This document shows positions 26,601 through 38,696 of a stretch of 64,000 nucleotides of DNA, piece by piece. A model generated the notes under the pieces. The model saw nothing but the letters and a program-made list of their open reading frames with translations, searched no databases and was not told where the DNA came from. Position 1 is the first letter of the stretch, and each line of letters opens with the position of its first letter. The stretch is from positions 3,720,001-3,784,000 of the forward strand of contig NC_092362.1 of the NCBI RefSeq assembly GCF_030848805.1, written 5' to 3'. Origin of the DNA: Temnothorax longispinosus (Eukaryota > Arthropoda > Insecta > Hymenoptera > Formicidae). A program made the position numbers and the translations under genes.

Positions 26601-28140
26601 ACTATATACAAATCCTTGATTATTTGCGTTCTCATTGAATCATTTAATTATTAACCGTTGCTTTAAAATTCAACAAACAGTTTATAATGTTAATATGGTT
26701 ATTTATCTAGATTATAAATAATCGCGAAAAGCAAACAAAGTGTTTTCCTGTTTATTTTGTATTCATGAATAAATAATCGATTTATTTCGGAAACTGTAGC
26801 GTTATCGCGTATAGATGCGGTCATATAAATTAACGTTAATATAAATTAATAAATTCACGTAATAAACATTTCAGCGAGGCTAATCCCGTTATATTTAGAG
26901 ATGTGGGTGGAAGAAGTTCGAACTGAAATTCGACGAAGGAGCGCGCGGTGGATGCAAATGAAGATCCGTAAAAGCTTATTCCCGCGCGTTTGTCAGATAC
27001 ATGTTTGCGGTTTGATGACGTCACGTTTCGTATGGGCATAACGGTATGCCAGGAACCTGAAGGGGAATACCGATGTGCTGCGGTCAGTAGTCACGTTCGC
27101 CCTTAATATTACACCCTTAAGTCCACGGGCCGCACGCTCACAATTAAGAGCGCCCTCGGCTAAGTCGGAATCGTCTCACGTGCTCGGTTTCCAGAGAAAA
27201 CCTCCTTCGAGCCCGCTCGTGAGAAAGGATAGGATTATTGACGGTCGCATTAATATAGATCGATCTCCGCCGCCAAAGGATACGCTTTTCTAATTAATGA
27301 CATTATCGATTTTACCCGTAAAATTGCCATTTACGATGAGACGTGAATGATTAATTAGTGCTCGATATTCCGTAAAATCACATTATAATACGATTAAATC
27401 GTTAAATTATTTATTAAAGGGCGAGTTGGCGTAAAATTAGAGAAAAAGAAATTAATAATAAATGGCGAGCGCCGAAGATATACGAAGGGACACACACAGG
27501 CACAGAGAGATACTTAAATTTAATATATTATAATCTTGTAAAATATTCAATATTGAGCACCGTACGTATATAAGGGCACATGACATAAAAATTTAATATT
27601 ATAAAAATATAAAAACCTCTTTTTATAGAAAGTATCTTAGAAGTAATTTCCACAAGAGATTATTACTCTATATAAATCTTTGGATTTCAGATATCAATAT
27701 TCAATTAATATCCAATGTTACGGTACCTAATATCAACGGGATATCAATGCTAATAATACTGTCAATATTAAAAGAAAGAGAGATAAAGGGAAGAAGGGAA
27801 AAGAGAGAGAGATATTGATATTATAGATAAAAGTAATTATGTACTCTCGCGCGTTTTCACTTTCGGTCCTTGTCGACTCGACAACGCGAAAAAACGATCG
27901 AGTTTTACATCCGCGATGCACGTGTACAATTCCCGTCGAGAATGTAGTTCAAACCCTATTTACGGGGCTCTGAGACGCGCACTTTATTAAATCGTGCATC
28001 ATTTAGCACGGGTCGTTCAATTAATTCCTACACGCACCGAGAGAGGACAAACGACGTTTCGTTCGCGTGCTGTTCCGCTAATAAAATCTGAATTTACGAT
28101 CCTGCATATCACGCGCCGCGTTATCTGGTTTTCCGAACCA

Positions 28141-28179
28141 CTACGGCACAAAATGATGTGTCCCAGTATTGTGCCGTAG
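28141..28179. repeat. Short inverted repeat, 11-bp perfect stem
   Basis: CTACGGCACAA at 28141-28151 is the exact reverse complement of 28169-28179, with a 17-base loop. The stem is GC-rich for its surroundings. It is too short for a typical microRNA precursor. Confidence 0.8.
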
Positions 28180-31100
28180 CGTTAAGCGCAACGGGAAAGC
28201 GCGATAATTGTTTCCAAATGACAACGGTGGCGGGTCCGTAAATGACGGTTGTGAATATCGATGCATACGCGGACCTGCATCGTGGAGAGTACGTAAATAC
28301 AACGCTACATATACGCCTGCCTGCAAAAGATACGCACCGGGCAAACACGCGGTTCTCCGCGTTTACCAGAGAATTAATCGGCGATTACATAGATAAACAT
28401 TCGTTACAGCCGAATTTAATGTAATGTCCTGACCTTCGTTATTTTAAGATCTCTTGCAATCACAATTTATAATATTAGTATAATTTCGTATTTTATAAAA
28501 TATGCTCTCATAAGTCATCAGTGATATAGCACCTAAAATTCTTGAATATAAATTTATTATAAAACTGCAACGTGCGACCTGAATTACTTATTGCTAGTAT
28601 TCGAGATCAAATAAAAGTATACGGATTTGTAAAAAAAAAATTAAACTCAAAGAATGCCCTGTTTCTTGTTTGACAAAACAAGAGATAATACGTCACGCAT
28701 TTTTAGCTTCCGTATTGTCGACGCACATCTTAAATCGTCGTAGGACGTGCTTACGTATGTGTACGGAAAACTAGTCGCAGATTTGCTGAAGCCACGTATT
28801 TCGGCTGGAGATAGCCAGCCGGAGAGAAGGCAGCCGAGTCCTCAGCGGCGTTATCATAACTAACGGCTTCATCTACATAATTATCCGAGGAAAGTACGTT
28901 ACTTAGCCGTCTACGGCAGGCCGTGCTCGCTGCAGAGCACCGAGACGCCTGGATTCCGGGATACCGTGGCACCAGTCCGAACTCGGGACGAGAGCCTGTC
29001 TCCTCGGGAATGAAACCAATTACTCGGTGACCCCCTCGGGCCAGTACGTTTCCAGGCGAAAGAGAAAGAGAGATTGACACAGGCGCCGAGCGGAGGGAGA
29101 GAAATTGCGCAGTAACGCGAGAGGGAATGAGCGGGCGAGACGCGAAGGAACGTAGCTATATGAAAAAGATCGCGAGCGCGTGCGAGATCTAAGGTAGAAT
29201 GAACGAAAAGCTCGCGAGAACATACCCGGGGAATTCGGAGAGAATATATTATCGATCGTTAATTAAGCTAATACAGTAACTGTCCTAGATGATACTCGTA
29301 CCAATTTGCAATATTTGGGTGCCTAACGCAAGTGTGAAATAATTACAAGCGAATAATCGAAGAATGAGTCCGTAACTCGAGGAGTCTCTCTAATCGTTAC
29401 AAAGCTGACTGTAAGTATGCCAGGCAAATCCCTTACCTTAACCGGCCTTAACCCTTATAACTTCTTTAAATCCCTGAATGTCCGGCTTTCAGCGACTTGC
29501 AAGCTCGACGATTTCTAAATGTAGCGAACGCGCGAGACTGGGAAGCGCAGGCAGAAAAGGAAAATAGAAGAAAGCGATGAGCCGAGGTATCAGACCACGA
29601 TAATTGACCTTCTTTCGCTCTGTTCCGGTTCTTGCACGCTGATACAGTCACCCCGCACTCCGAATGTTGCCGGATCGATGTTATCCGGCAGTTCCGGGTG
29701 AAGGTTGGAGGAAGGTCGAGGTTCTCCCCCATGCGAATTGTGCTCGTTTCCATCCCCCTTTACTTGCTCCTATATTCCTCACCGCCGGGGGTGGAAATGG
29801 GAAACCCTCGAAATATCTGGGCGCGAGTATCTATCCCCGCGCGTCAGGTAGAAAGAGGAGAAACATCCGAGGAAAAGGCAGAATGGAGATAGGAGATGAG
29901 CAAAGGGGGCGAGAAAGGGAGAAGAAGAGTCCTTCCCGAAAACAGTTTCTTCGCCGGTGCGATTCCGAAAAAGCGACTGCTGGAGGGATGGGGCGAGGGC
30001 TTAAAGATGGGGCGGAGGAAAACCGACCTGCCTATCGGGATTATTAGAGTCGTTATTTTTCTCGAAAACGACGTCTCTCGCGTTTCCCTCTAGGAGATCA
30101 TAATAGCGCGCGCAGGTACGATTTTCTCGAATGACAAGAACGCGCCTCGATATCATTACATCACGACAACCCTTTAAGCCGATCGTAATTCATCATTTTG
30201 CTTTAAGGCATAAACTTCTTTTTCATAAATCGTAATCTGACAAACGTAATATACGTCGCGGTGAATCGAATATAAGCAACGGTTGAAGGATATATATTCT
30301 CGACGTTCATGCATCATTATATAATCCGGCGCATTAAACGCTTGTAAGGAAGTGGCAAATATACGCGGTGGGATAAAAGTATAATTTGGCGATAGGATCG
30401 CTACGTGCGTGGCGGGATGTAAGAGTGTAGTGTAAAGGGGAGGACGAGCTGAGAGAGAATGGATGGCGCGGCATCGCGGGGAGCGCGTACGGTGCTTGGG
30501 AAAATGACCGAGGGAGGGAAAGCGAGAAAAGAGAGCCGGAGGAAAAAGCGCGCCTGTTCGCAAGCGATAAGCCAGCCCATAGAACTGCCTCGGCCATTCT
30601 CAACTGCCTTCGGCTTCTCTCCGTCTCGAGGACGAAAACCTTCGGGATCGCCTCTCTCCGACATCCTTTACGATTCTCAATGTAGCAACTGCCTGCCCCA
30701 GATCCGCCGGACCAATCCCGATCCGATCGCACGGGACTTTAATATGAATTGCCTCCTGATGGCGACGTGTCCTCGTGGGAGGACGGCACGTCGATACTTA
30801 GAATTATCGGTCCGTCGCCGGCGACGCCTGCATGACGTCGCGATGTCGCGCAACGTCTGGTCGATCATTGAAATACGCGACGGAAGAGACGGTCTGTTTG
30901 TCGTCGTCGAAAGGGATTGATCCTTCCGCAAAGGCGTTTAACGCGTCGTCAGTCGCATCGAAATCCTTTCCCCCGGGTGCAGAGATTGCGCGAGATTGTA
31001 GAAAATATTAGCGAATTTTACAGCGTTGCTTATGGAAATCTCGCTCGCGGAATAACGCCGCTTTATTACATTTCGTATTTCGTGCGCAAGCAGAATTTTC

Positions 31101-31644
31101 ATTTCCTTTCGTCTAATACGCGCGGAAGTTCTATTTATGCATAGGTCGCGGCGCAGCGTGTGCCTACATTTACATTTATATGCTTCCATCAAACGCGCTT
31201 GAATGTTACAGCGGTAACAACTTTCGCAAGGACTTCCCAAGTTGCGCATATCGGTACCGTTCGCCGTTCACCATTCCAACGTTAAGCGTTGCACACCGAA
31301 GATACACGCCACGCGCACTATCCTACGAACGATACGTCGTTGTCGCGGACTACGCTCGTAAAGAGAACTGCTGTCGCTGACTCGACTGGATTAGGAATGG
31401 TAACTAAGCTGTGTATTGCTAAACAAACCGGGGACTCGAGAAACGAGAACGAGTCGCCATCGAACGCGATGGACCTTATCATACCGGGTCAAACGTATCG
31501 TGCCATCGTATCCACCAAGTTTCCTTCCAAGTATATATCGTAACGTCGGGAAAACATCAGGGTAAATTTATTTTATCATTCACTACTATCTATGAGCTCC
31601 GTGATAAATGGTTAGCGAAAATTTTCAAACTTATCGAAAATAAC

Positions 31645-31718
31645 ATTCTTTTAAAATATCTTTCTCTTAGAATATCTTTCTTTTAGAATATCTTTTTTTT
31701 AGAATATCTTTCTAAATT
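31645..31718 (+). repeat. 16-base tandem repeat, four units plus a partial fifth
   Basis: Units 31645-31660, 31661-31676, 31677-31692 and 31693-31708 share the core TTAGAATATC, with T-rich variation between cores. A truncated fifth unit follows. Confidence 0.92.
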
Positions 31719-34700
31719 AAACGAAGAAAACAAAGTTAAGTGATAATTTCCATGAAATATATAGAGATTTTATATAGCAACGATTAATTATATTTATTAT
31801 TGCGCAGGAAATATTATTGTATTTTTATAATGTATTAGTACAGAAAAATCTAAATATAAAGTTACGTTCATGATATAAAATAAAAAAAACTTATTCTTTC
31901 AACTCGAAGAAGTGTCTCAATTTTTTTCCTAAATTGATTCGCGAAGATTCGCTGTTCACGACGCTGCATGGCTTTCCAAAATATCCGTACGATCAATCCG
32001 CGAGAAATCTTGGGAACCTTTCGAAGCGTCTCGCGACGACGACGTTGAGGGATCGCGTCAACGGCCGTTTGGCGGGTTCGCCAGTTTACGATCGCAACGT
32101 CAGAGAATGCGACGATAACCTCGATGCACCCCACACCTCGGCGATACATCTCTACGAGGCATCCCCTTATGCGCCATCGATATTTATGGGGCCATCTACA
32201 TATTGCCAAACATATTGAGCCTCGGCAAATGGCCGCGGGCACGCGCGAAACTCCTGAATATTCAAGCAGGTAACGAAGCAAAGTTCGTTTGCGTTAGCGC
32301 CTGCTCCAGGCACTGATACACCTCCGGGTCATCAAGCAGTGCCTTATTACCTGATTGCATATTGAGCAGAGATGGAATTATCTTACAGTATACAGTTACG
32401 CGCGCGTGTTCGCATGCCAGAGCCGATTTGCGATCGAGAGACGCCAGCGAGGAAAACCTAACACCATCGCCTGCATACATTTCAAGAGTCTCGTTAACTA
32501 TATGCTTGTTGTTAGAAGTAAAAAAAAAACGTTTCGAGTTACTAACTGCTCTTAATAAGATTTTCATGGAATTACGTAAATTATATGGAACCTATAATAC
32601 TTTTTAGAAATACATGTTTCTAAAGCACGTCTTATCGTAATAAATGTTGAGTGCGTCATTTTCGAGGAAACAACGCTTCTTTCATTCAAACGATTTATAT
32701 CTCGGCAAAGTAAATTCAAGAGGATTCGGAAATAACGTCGATCGTCGCGCAATGTTGGTTTATCCGGCGTTCCATAAGAACCGCTTGTCTTAGCACCGCT
32801 ATAAAGCAGAAGAAACGAAGCCCGCGCGTTTATCACTTCTGACTCGAGTCGAAAACTATATCGACGAGACGAACCCACTTTCCTAGATTAATCTAAGATA
32901 AATGTCGCTACCGGGAAGAAACGGCGCGGACAATTTTATTGTACTGAACAAAACGAGGAAGTTATAGGGAGCGAAAGGCAGCGCGAAATCGTTCGTTGAA
33001 ATCGTCTATCTTCGGTCTGTATTTTGCACCTTATCTCCGTTCACTCATTTATATACGTTGTAGTTTGTTTTAAATGAACTCAATTCAAAGAAGGACATAG
33101 CGTAATTCGAAGATACGGTTAACGCGTAATGTACGCTAACGTGAGACTGAAAAATACCAGGACGAAATAGGCGTATCTTATATTATATACAAATAAAACG
33201 AGAAAAGAGGATATCGAAGATCCGCGAGAAAATAAAAAAAAATCTAGTGACAGATACAGGAAATGACTATGGGATAGGATTAATTTGTTCTTCCTATAAG
33301 TGCCCGGAAGCGCCCAAATGAAACGGCTTGAACGCCGCGCGCGCGAACACGTATAGAGAGATTATCAATAATAACGCGAGCAGATGCACTTCCTGGAAGT
33401 ACACATAGAGCCATCGCGGGAAATGCATCCAACCAGCCAGCGCTAGCGACCAATATTTGTCGGTTCACTCCCGAAACACCCGCACGTAGCGAGAAACGCG
33501 GAGAATAGAGTTGGGCGTCGAAACTTTTCTGTATCGCGCGAAGCGTCCGCTTCTTTCGCGTTCGTGCTCCCACGACGCCGTCAACGACGAGAACGACGAC
33601 CACTACAGTAAAGGCGACACAGAGTTAACGGACGAGAGAAGTTTCGGGGAAAGTCGTCGCGACACCTCGCGCGCGAAAATATTGCCGGGTATCCATCTTG
33701 GACCCTCATCAAGAGTGGTCTCCGAGGGGTCTCCTCCAGTCGTTACGGCCTGTCACGTTGGGTCACTCAAGGGTCAACGGCACCCGGAGGAGCTCTAGCA
33801 AGCTCGTCGGTCATCCGCCGGGCAGAGTTATGGCGCCGCTCACCGCCGGTCGTTGTTTTCGCAATTCGCCTTTAATACGTCTCCGGGCGCCGCCATTATC
33901 GCCCGGTGCCGTTTGCAAATTGCACATGTACCGTGCCTGTGTATATGCCTGTATAAATGCCGCGGACAACTGTATGCGACTCGTTGTCACGGTTAAATAT
34001 GGCCGCAGCTTGCGCGGCGTTACGCAACAGCGGTTCTGCGCGTGCATTGCCGTTCGCTATTAAGGCCTCGGCTGGTCAACACCGTCAGTTTCCAGAATCA
34101 TGGCGCCGCCGCTACGATTTAACCGGATTATTGTGGCCGGAGATCGATCCCGCGTGGGAGTGGGGAGAATGTGATCTGCGAGAAACCTTGGAGCCAATAC
34201 ACTCGCCTTTGTCTTTCTTGATTTATTTTCCGCCTCTTGATGTAGAAGAAATTCAGCACGGCGCGGCGGCGGCGGATATTATTTAATGTGGAAGTACAAA
34301 GTTGAATTTATTCACGCAAACTCGAAAAGAGAGTTGGCGCGCGAGCACGGCAACCGAAACTGCAAACTTGGGAAGCTGGATGGTGTATCTCGCTGCGATC
34401 TTTGCTCTCTCGGTAAATCAAAGTAAGACTCAAGACTCGAGGTTGTTTACCGACAATTTCATGCCTTATCAAGTTTTGCATCGCGCAAAACAAATAGCGC
34501 AAGATGTGAACTTTCCTGCCGCATCGCGACGGCTCCCGATAAACTGATATCCCAAAACGTCAGTCTCCCGCCGCTTTCGCCGAAAGCGAGAAAGCGCGAA
34601 ATAAGCGCGCGGCTGGTGAATTTGCATTAATACCACGTATGCAGGCGTTCTCGGAGAAGCGATCGAAGCCCGTCCCTGAAATGCTCCCCGTTTGACTGCA

Positions 34701-34735
34701 CAGGAAAAAATTGAGGCGGAGTGTCGGGTCGGTTC

Positions 34736-34768
34736 GGGGGGGAGGGGAGGGGAAGGGAGAAAAGGGGG
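34736..34768 (+). other. G-quadruplex-forming motif
   Basis: Five runs of three or more G (7, 4, 4, 3 and 5 long) are separated by one to six bases, satisfying the standard quadruplex pattern on the + strand. As the host gene is transcribed on +, its pre-mRNA could carry the same fold. Confidence 0.75.
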
Positions 34769-37700
34769 TGGCGATGGGCAGAGGGATGCGAAGCGCGCGG
34801 CGCGGCGGCGGAGAAGAAAAATATAGCGTACCGCCAACCTCGATCACTCGACTCTCCGCCGTGCTCCGGCATTAAAAGCTTTCGCTGATTTTACGCTTTG
34901 ATTTCGCCCGGGTGATCGAGGGGCTACCCGCTGTACAACACGTACACTTTGACAGAAAGTTCAACCGCGCTCGCCGACCTCGATTCTCCGGCGTCAACGT
35001 CCCGGTCAAGCTCTCCCGAAGAACTTGGCGAAAGCGCCCTACCACCCCCGGCCCCTCCAGCCTCCTCCCTCCGCGCGCGCTCCGGCTAGAAAGCAGCTTG
35101 CCTCGACCCTTCGCTCTCGGTCCTCTTCAGCATCGGCGTTACCCATACACTCCTCCGCGCCACCCCCATTCGTCCTCGACACTCACTCCCGCTGCCCGCG
35201 GGCCAATGTGTTTTCGAGCGAGCCGTCGCCCGTCCGCTCACAAAGTGGACGAATCGATATATCGCAGCACGCAGCGCGCACTGCGCTACGGGAAAGTGGA
35301 TTTCGATAACCTCGTGACGCTCTATTGCATTTTTATTCAGTTTCACGGGCATTAAGCGGCAACCTGATTACGGCGGCGCGGGCGCGCGGTGGATGGAACG
35401 GCAAAGTGACTCGGCAGAGAGAAAAAAAAAGGACGTTATAGAGAGACGCGGGGTATGAGAACGCGGCTATGAAAACAGAGCGAAGGGGAGGAGAATCGGA
35501 TTATAAGCGCCTTCCTCCACCCCGCGAGAAAACCCAACGCGCAGTCATAACAATTATACTCTCTCGTTCGCGAGTCACCCCGGACCAAATTTTACGTTTT
35601 CGGCTGAAGTTTGCGCGATTAACGGTGGGGCTGTTACATAACTAAACGTAAAACGCATTAATCCGCGATAAAACTTGCATCGATCTGACGCGAATTGCGC
35701 GTACTACTGCGCGCGCGGATTACAATCGCATCGAATGTAGAATTAATAGTTAAAATCAGCGGATGTTGAACGTGATTAACACTCGACGTTGTTATAGCTA
35801 CCGGTTAAAGGATTCCCCGCTCTCCGAGAAGACCAACTTCGACGTAACTCGCGCGAACCACGGGCAAGTAACCATCGTCGTTACTTGACGATAAAGTTCG
35901 AGCTGCGATAACCGCCGTGGAATTTGGCGGTATCTAAACCGACCAGAACTAACGCGACGCGACGACGAAGTCGATGCGGTTGTGGGTCGCAGTTTTCGTT
36001 CGGAAATTCCGCGAATCTATTACACCCACGGGTATTACCGCCTTGGGGTGTAACCGACGTCGTAACGATCGGCGATAGTTATCGCGAAGTAAACAAAAGG
36101 ACGCGCAGAGGCGGTCTTATAAGCCGATATATGTGCCTCGTAGACCGTACGAGCAACGAAGGAAAGATGGTGCGCTGATAGAAAGAACAGGCTGGTGGAT
36201 GAGAGGAAGAAGAGATGCGTAGAAGAGTCGGACGCTATATAGGTATATGCCTGCAGCGAGGGTAGAACGGGGAGGTCATAAGAGGGGGGTGGCAAGGGCA
36301 TCAGAGGGAATAGGTAGTGGCGAGGTAGATGAGGAGACAAGAGGGGTAAATATTACATAAGATAGTGCTTCTCTCCCTTTTCTCTTCTGCCACCGAGACC
36401 GTGGATGTGTCCCTCCAGTCGATATCAGTTGCCCTCGATACGTACACACCTCTGGCCCCGTCGTCCCTTTAGCATCATCCTACGGAAACCCTCCTCCGCA
36501 AGGCCTATCTCCTCTCAGGCTATCATCCCAGTCTCTCCTCTCGGCAAAGTGGACAAACGTAGAGACGCGCATTCCGTCCACTGGCGAGAAAAGACCGACC
36601 GGAGATACTTTAATTTGTCCTCCGCGAGTTAAAGAGACAGTCCGCCCAAGTATTGTCTCGCGCTTGAAACTCGGCTTTCCAAGCTCGTGAAATTAGATGT
36701 AACGCGCGAAACCTTAATTTCAGCCCGGGCGCGATGCGGAGACGAGGAGGAAGGGCGGGCGCATTACGACGGTGGGCAGACACAAAGCGCGAAATATGCT
36801 TACAAAAGAATCTGCTCGCGTCGGAAGACGCGAGCGCATCCACCTACCCGGCGAGATACAAGGAAGCTAAAAGCTCACGGGCTATACCGCGTAGGGTGCA
36901 AGCCTTTGTGCAACGTGATCGTTTCGCTCCTTTGACAATAGTTCGCGCACAAATTTTCACCGAATCTTCAACTTTTTCAATTTACCGCCAGCCGTTCCGG
37001 GTACATATAACTTGATAACGTGTTATAATTATGCCAGCGCATTCATGACGTGAATATGCAATACGGCCGACTTTATATGAACACTCGCAAAGTCGGCGAG
37101 TAACTGTAATCTACTTATGCTAGCTCATGCATGAAGTTAATATACAAGGTTGTTGGCTTTGTACTTAGTCTGTGAACCTGTACACGCATAAAGGGATTAA
37201 TTTCAAAGTCTACGCGCATTACAAACGTTTATGTCGCATATTTCGCATGGCTGCGTAATGGATGTTTTTTTTAATAAATATTATATACCTAAACACATTA
37301 ACGATAACGCTACGGTAAGGCCTCTTTTGTGTTATAGAGACAAGCCGATGTTTGCTACAATATCACATGTCCTTTCACATAAAACTTTGTGATAGATAAT
37401 CACACATTAATCAATCGAAATAAATATGCGTCATATTTAAATTACAATACATATTTATATATAATATTTGTTGAAAATGCTGTGTGAGAGCTTTTCTCAC
37501 AAATATTATTTTAAAAAATATATATATATGTATATATATTGCGTGCGTGGAGATGCAGTTTCATATACTTTGCGTATAAAAGTTTTGCGTTCTGACCTTT
37601 GGGCGAACGAAGACATTTTTCACTCAAGTCTTTCCTCCGTTTACAATATTAAAATGCTACTATAGCGGTTACAACGTAAAAGACTAGTGCACATCCTCAT

Positions 37701-38226
37701 GTGGCTGAAGAAGAAACTAATATACTTCGCTTGGCACCAGAAAGACTAAAGATGCTTTGGGCTATACATCGAACTTTCTTTCTCCTTATATGCGACGTTA
37801 CTTGCTAGATGATATTTTTATTCAAACATCGCTTTTTCTCTCTCTTTTCCGCGCGTATAAATGTTTTTGATTATTTATAAGATTATTTAAAGCATACAGA
37901 TCATTAATATAAAACAGACAGCCCATCAATGATTGCGCAGTAATAAGATTATATATCTTATATGTAAGATTTAAAAATCTATTTGCAATTTTAATTGTAA
38001 TTTGAAACTACTAAAATATTCATATTATTTAAAAGGTGACTATTTTAATTACTTTATATAAGTAAGCATATGCATTTATATGCAATTGTATGCACTTAAC
38101 TCGACAGTTCAAAATAAAAATTGGAATTTAGTTAGACGATCTACATATTTTTTTCTCTTACAATCCCTTTCACCTCGCTTTTTCCCCGCTGTTACCGAGT
38201 TTACCCCGTTTCCGGATTTCCCTCTG
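34769..38226. other. Non-coding stretch with a CpG-rich segment
   Basis: The CpG-rich part is 34790-36930, with Pro/Ser-rich chance frames on + (34912-35355). From about 37000 the DNA becomes AT-rich with no gene. The G-quadruplex motif adjoins the left edge. Confidence 0.55.
37519..37540. repeat. AT dinucleotide run with one G interruption
   Basis: TA units interrupted by a single TGTA in an AT-rich segment (37260-38140) without recognisable genes. Confidence 0.9.
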
Positions 38227-38686
38227 TATAAAACACTTCCATCGCGGCTTTGTCACGCGGCTGGGCCTCGCAGCGTTAATTTGTCGTTACCTCACAGTCA
38301 GGCGTTTGTCAGTGACAGCCGGACACAGGGGTGGCATTGTCGAGGTCGCGTGGCCGAGGGGTTGCGCCGCGAGGGTGGCTGGCGGCGAGGAAGGTTAGCG
38401 TGTACCGTCTTTCTTGCCGGCGGGGATGGAAAGGGAAAATGTCGACGAGTTTGCGAGCTCGATCGCGCCGCGTATAAGATCGCACGGTGAGAGGCGGTTT
38501 CGACCGAGACGGTGGTCAGTGTACCAGAACTCGAAGGAAGAAAAAGAAAGGAGCCATGGATGGTGTTGTCGACGGTGGTACAGCCGACGACGACGGCGAT
38601 CGCGAGTAGTGGTAGTCGAGGCAGGTAGTAATAGTGATAATAGCGATAATGGTGATGGTGGTAGTAGTGATGGTGGGTGGTGGTAG
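38227..38686 (+). other. Weak candidate transcription unit: TATA box, ATG-free leader, 86-codon frame
   Basis: TATAAAA occurs at 38227-38233. The next ATG is at 38426, leaving about 190 bases without ATG. From it runs an 86-codon frame (38426-38686) starting MERENVDEFASSIAPRIRSHG, with an arginine-rich middle (RRWYSRRRRRSR) and a Gly/Ser/Asp tail encoded by degenerate GGT/GAT triplets. A possible donor, CACG|GTGAGAG, lies after 38486; it would leave phase 1, which does not fit the exon at 55011. No domain is recognised. This could be a promoter, an unrelated small gene, or chance. Confidence 0.15.
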
Positions 38687-38696
38687 CGATGGTGGC
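38605..38696 (+). repeat. Degenerate GGT/GAT/AGT triplet tract
   Basis: Triplets of the form GNT dominate and encode Ser-Asp-Asn-Gly in the candidate 86-codon frame. The low complexity weakens the case that this frame is a real protein. Confidence 0.85.

Larger units (their letters stand above)
23619..34735. other. Non-coding stretch, presumed intron
   Basis: Purine-rich patches occur at 23890-24070 and 29840-30020. AT-rich segments occur at 24480-24900, 26230-26900 and 27300-27840. All sizeable frames (for example 28751-29080 minus and 30459-30920 plus) are in low-complexity or CpG-rich DNA and unrecognised. No exon with conserved protein was found. Confidence 0.6.
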
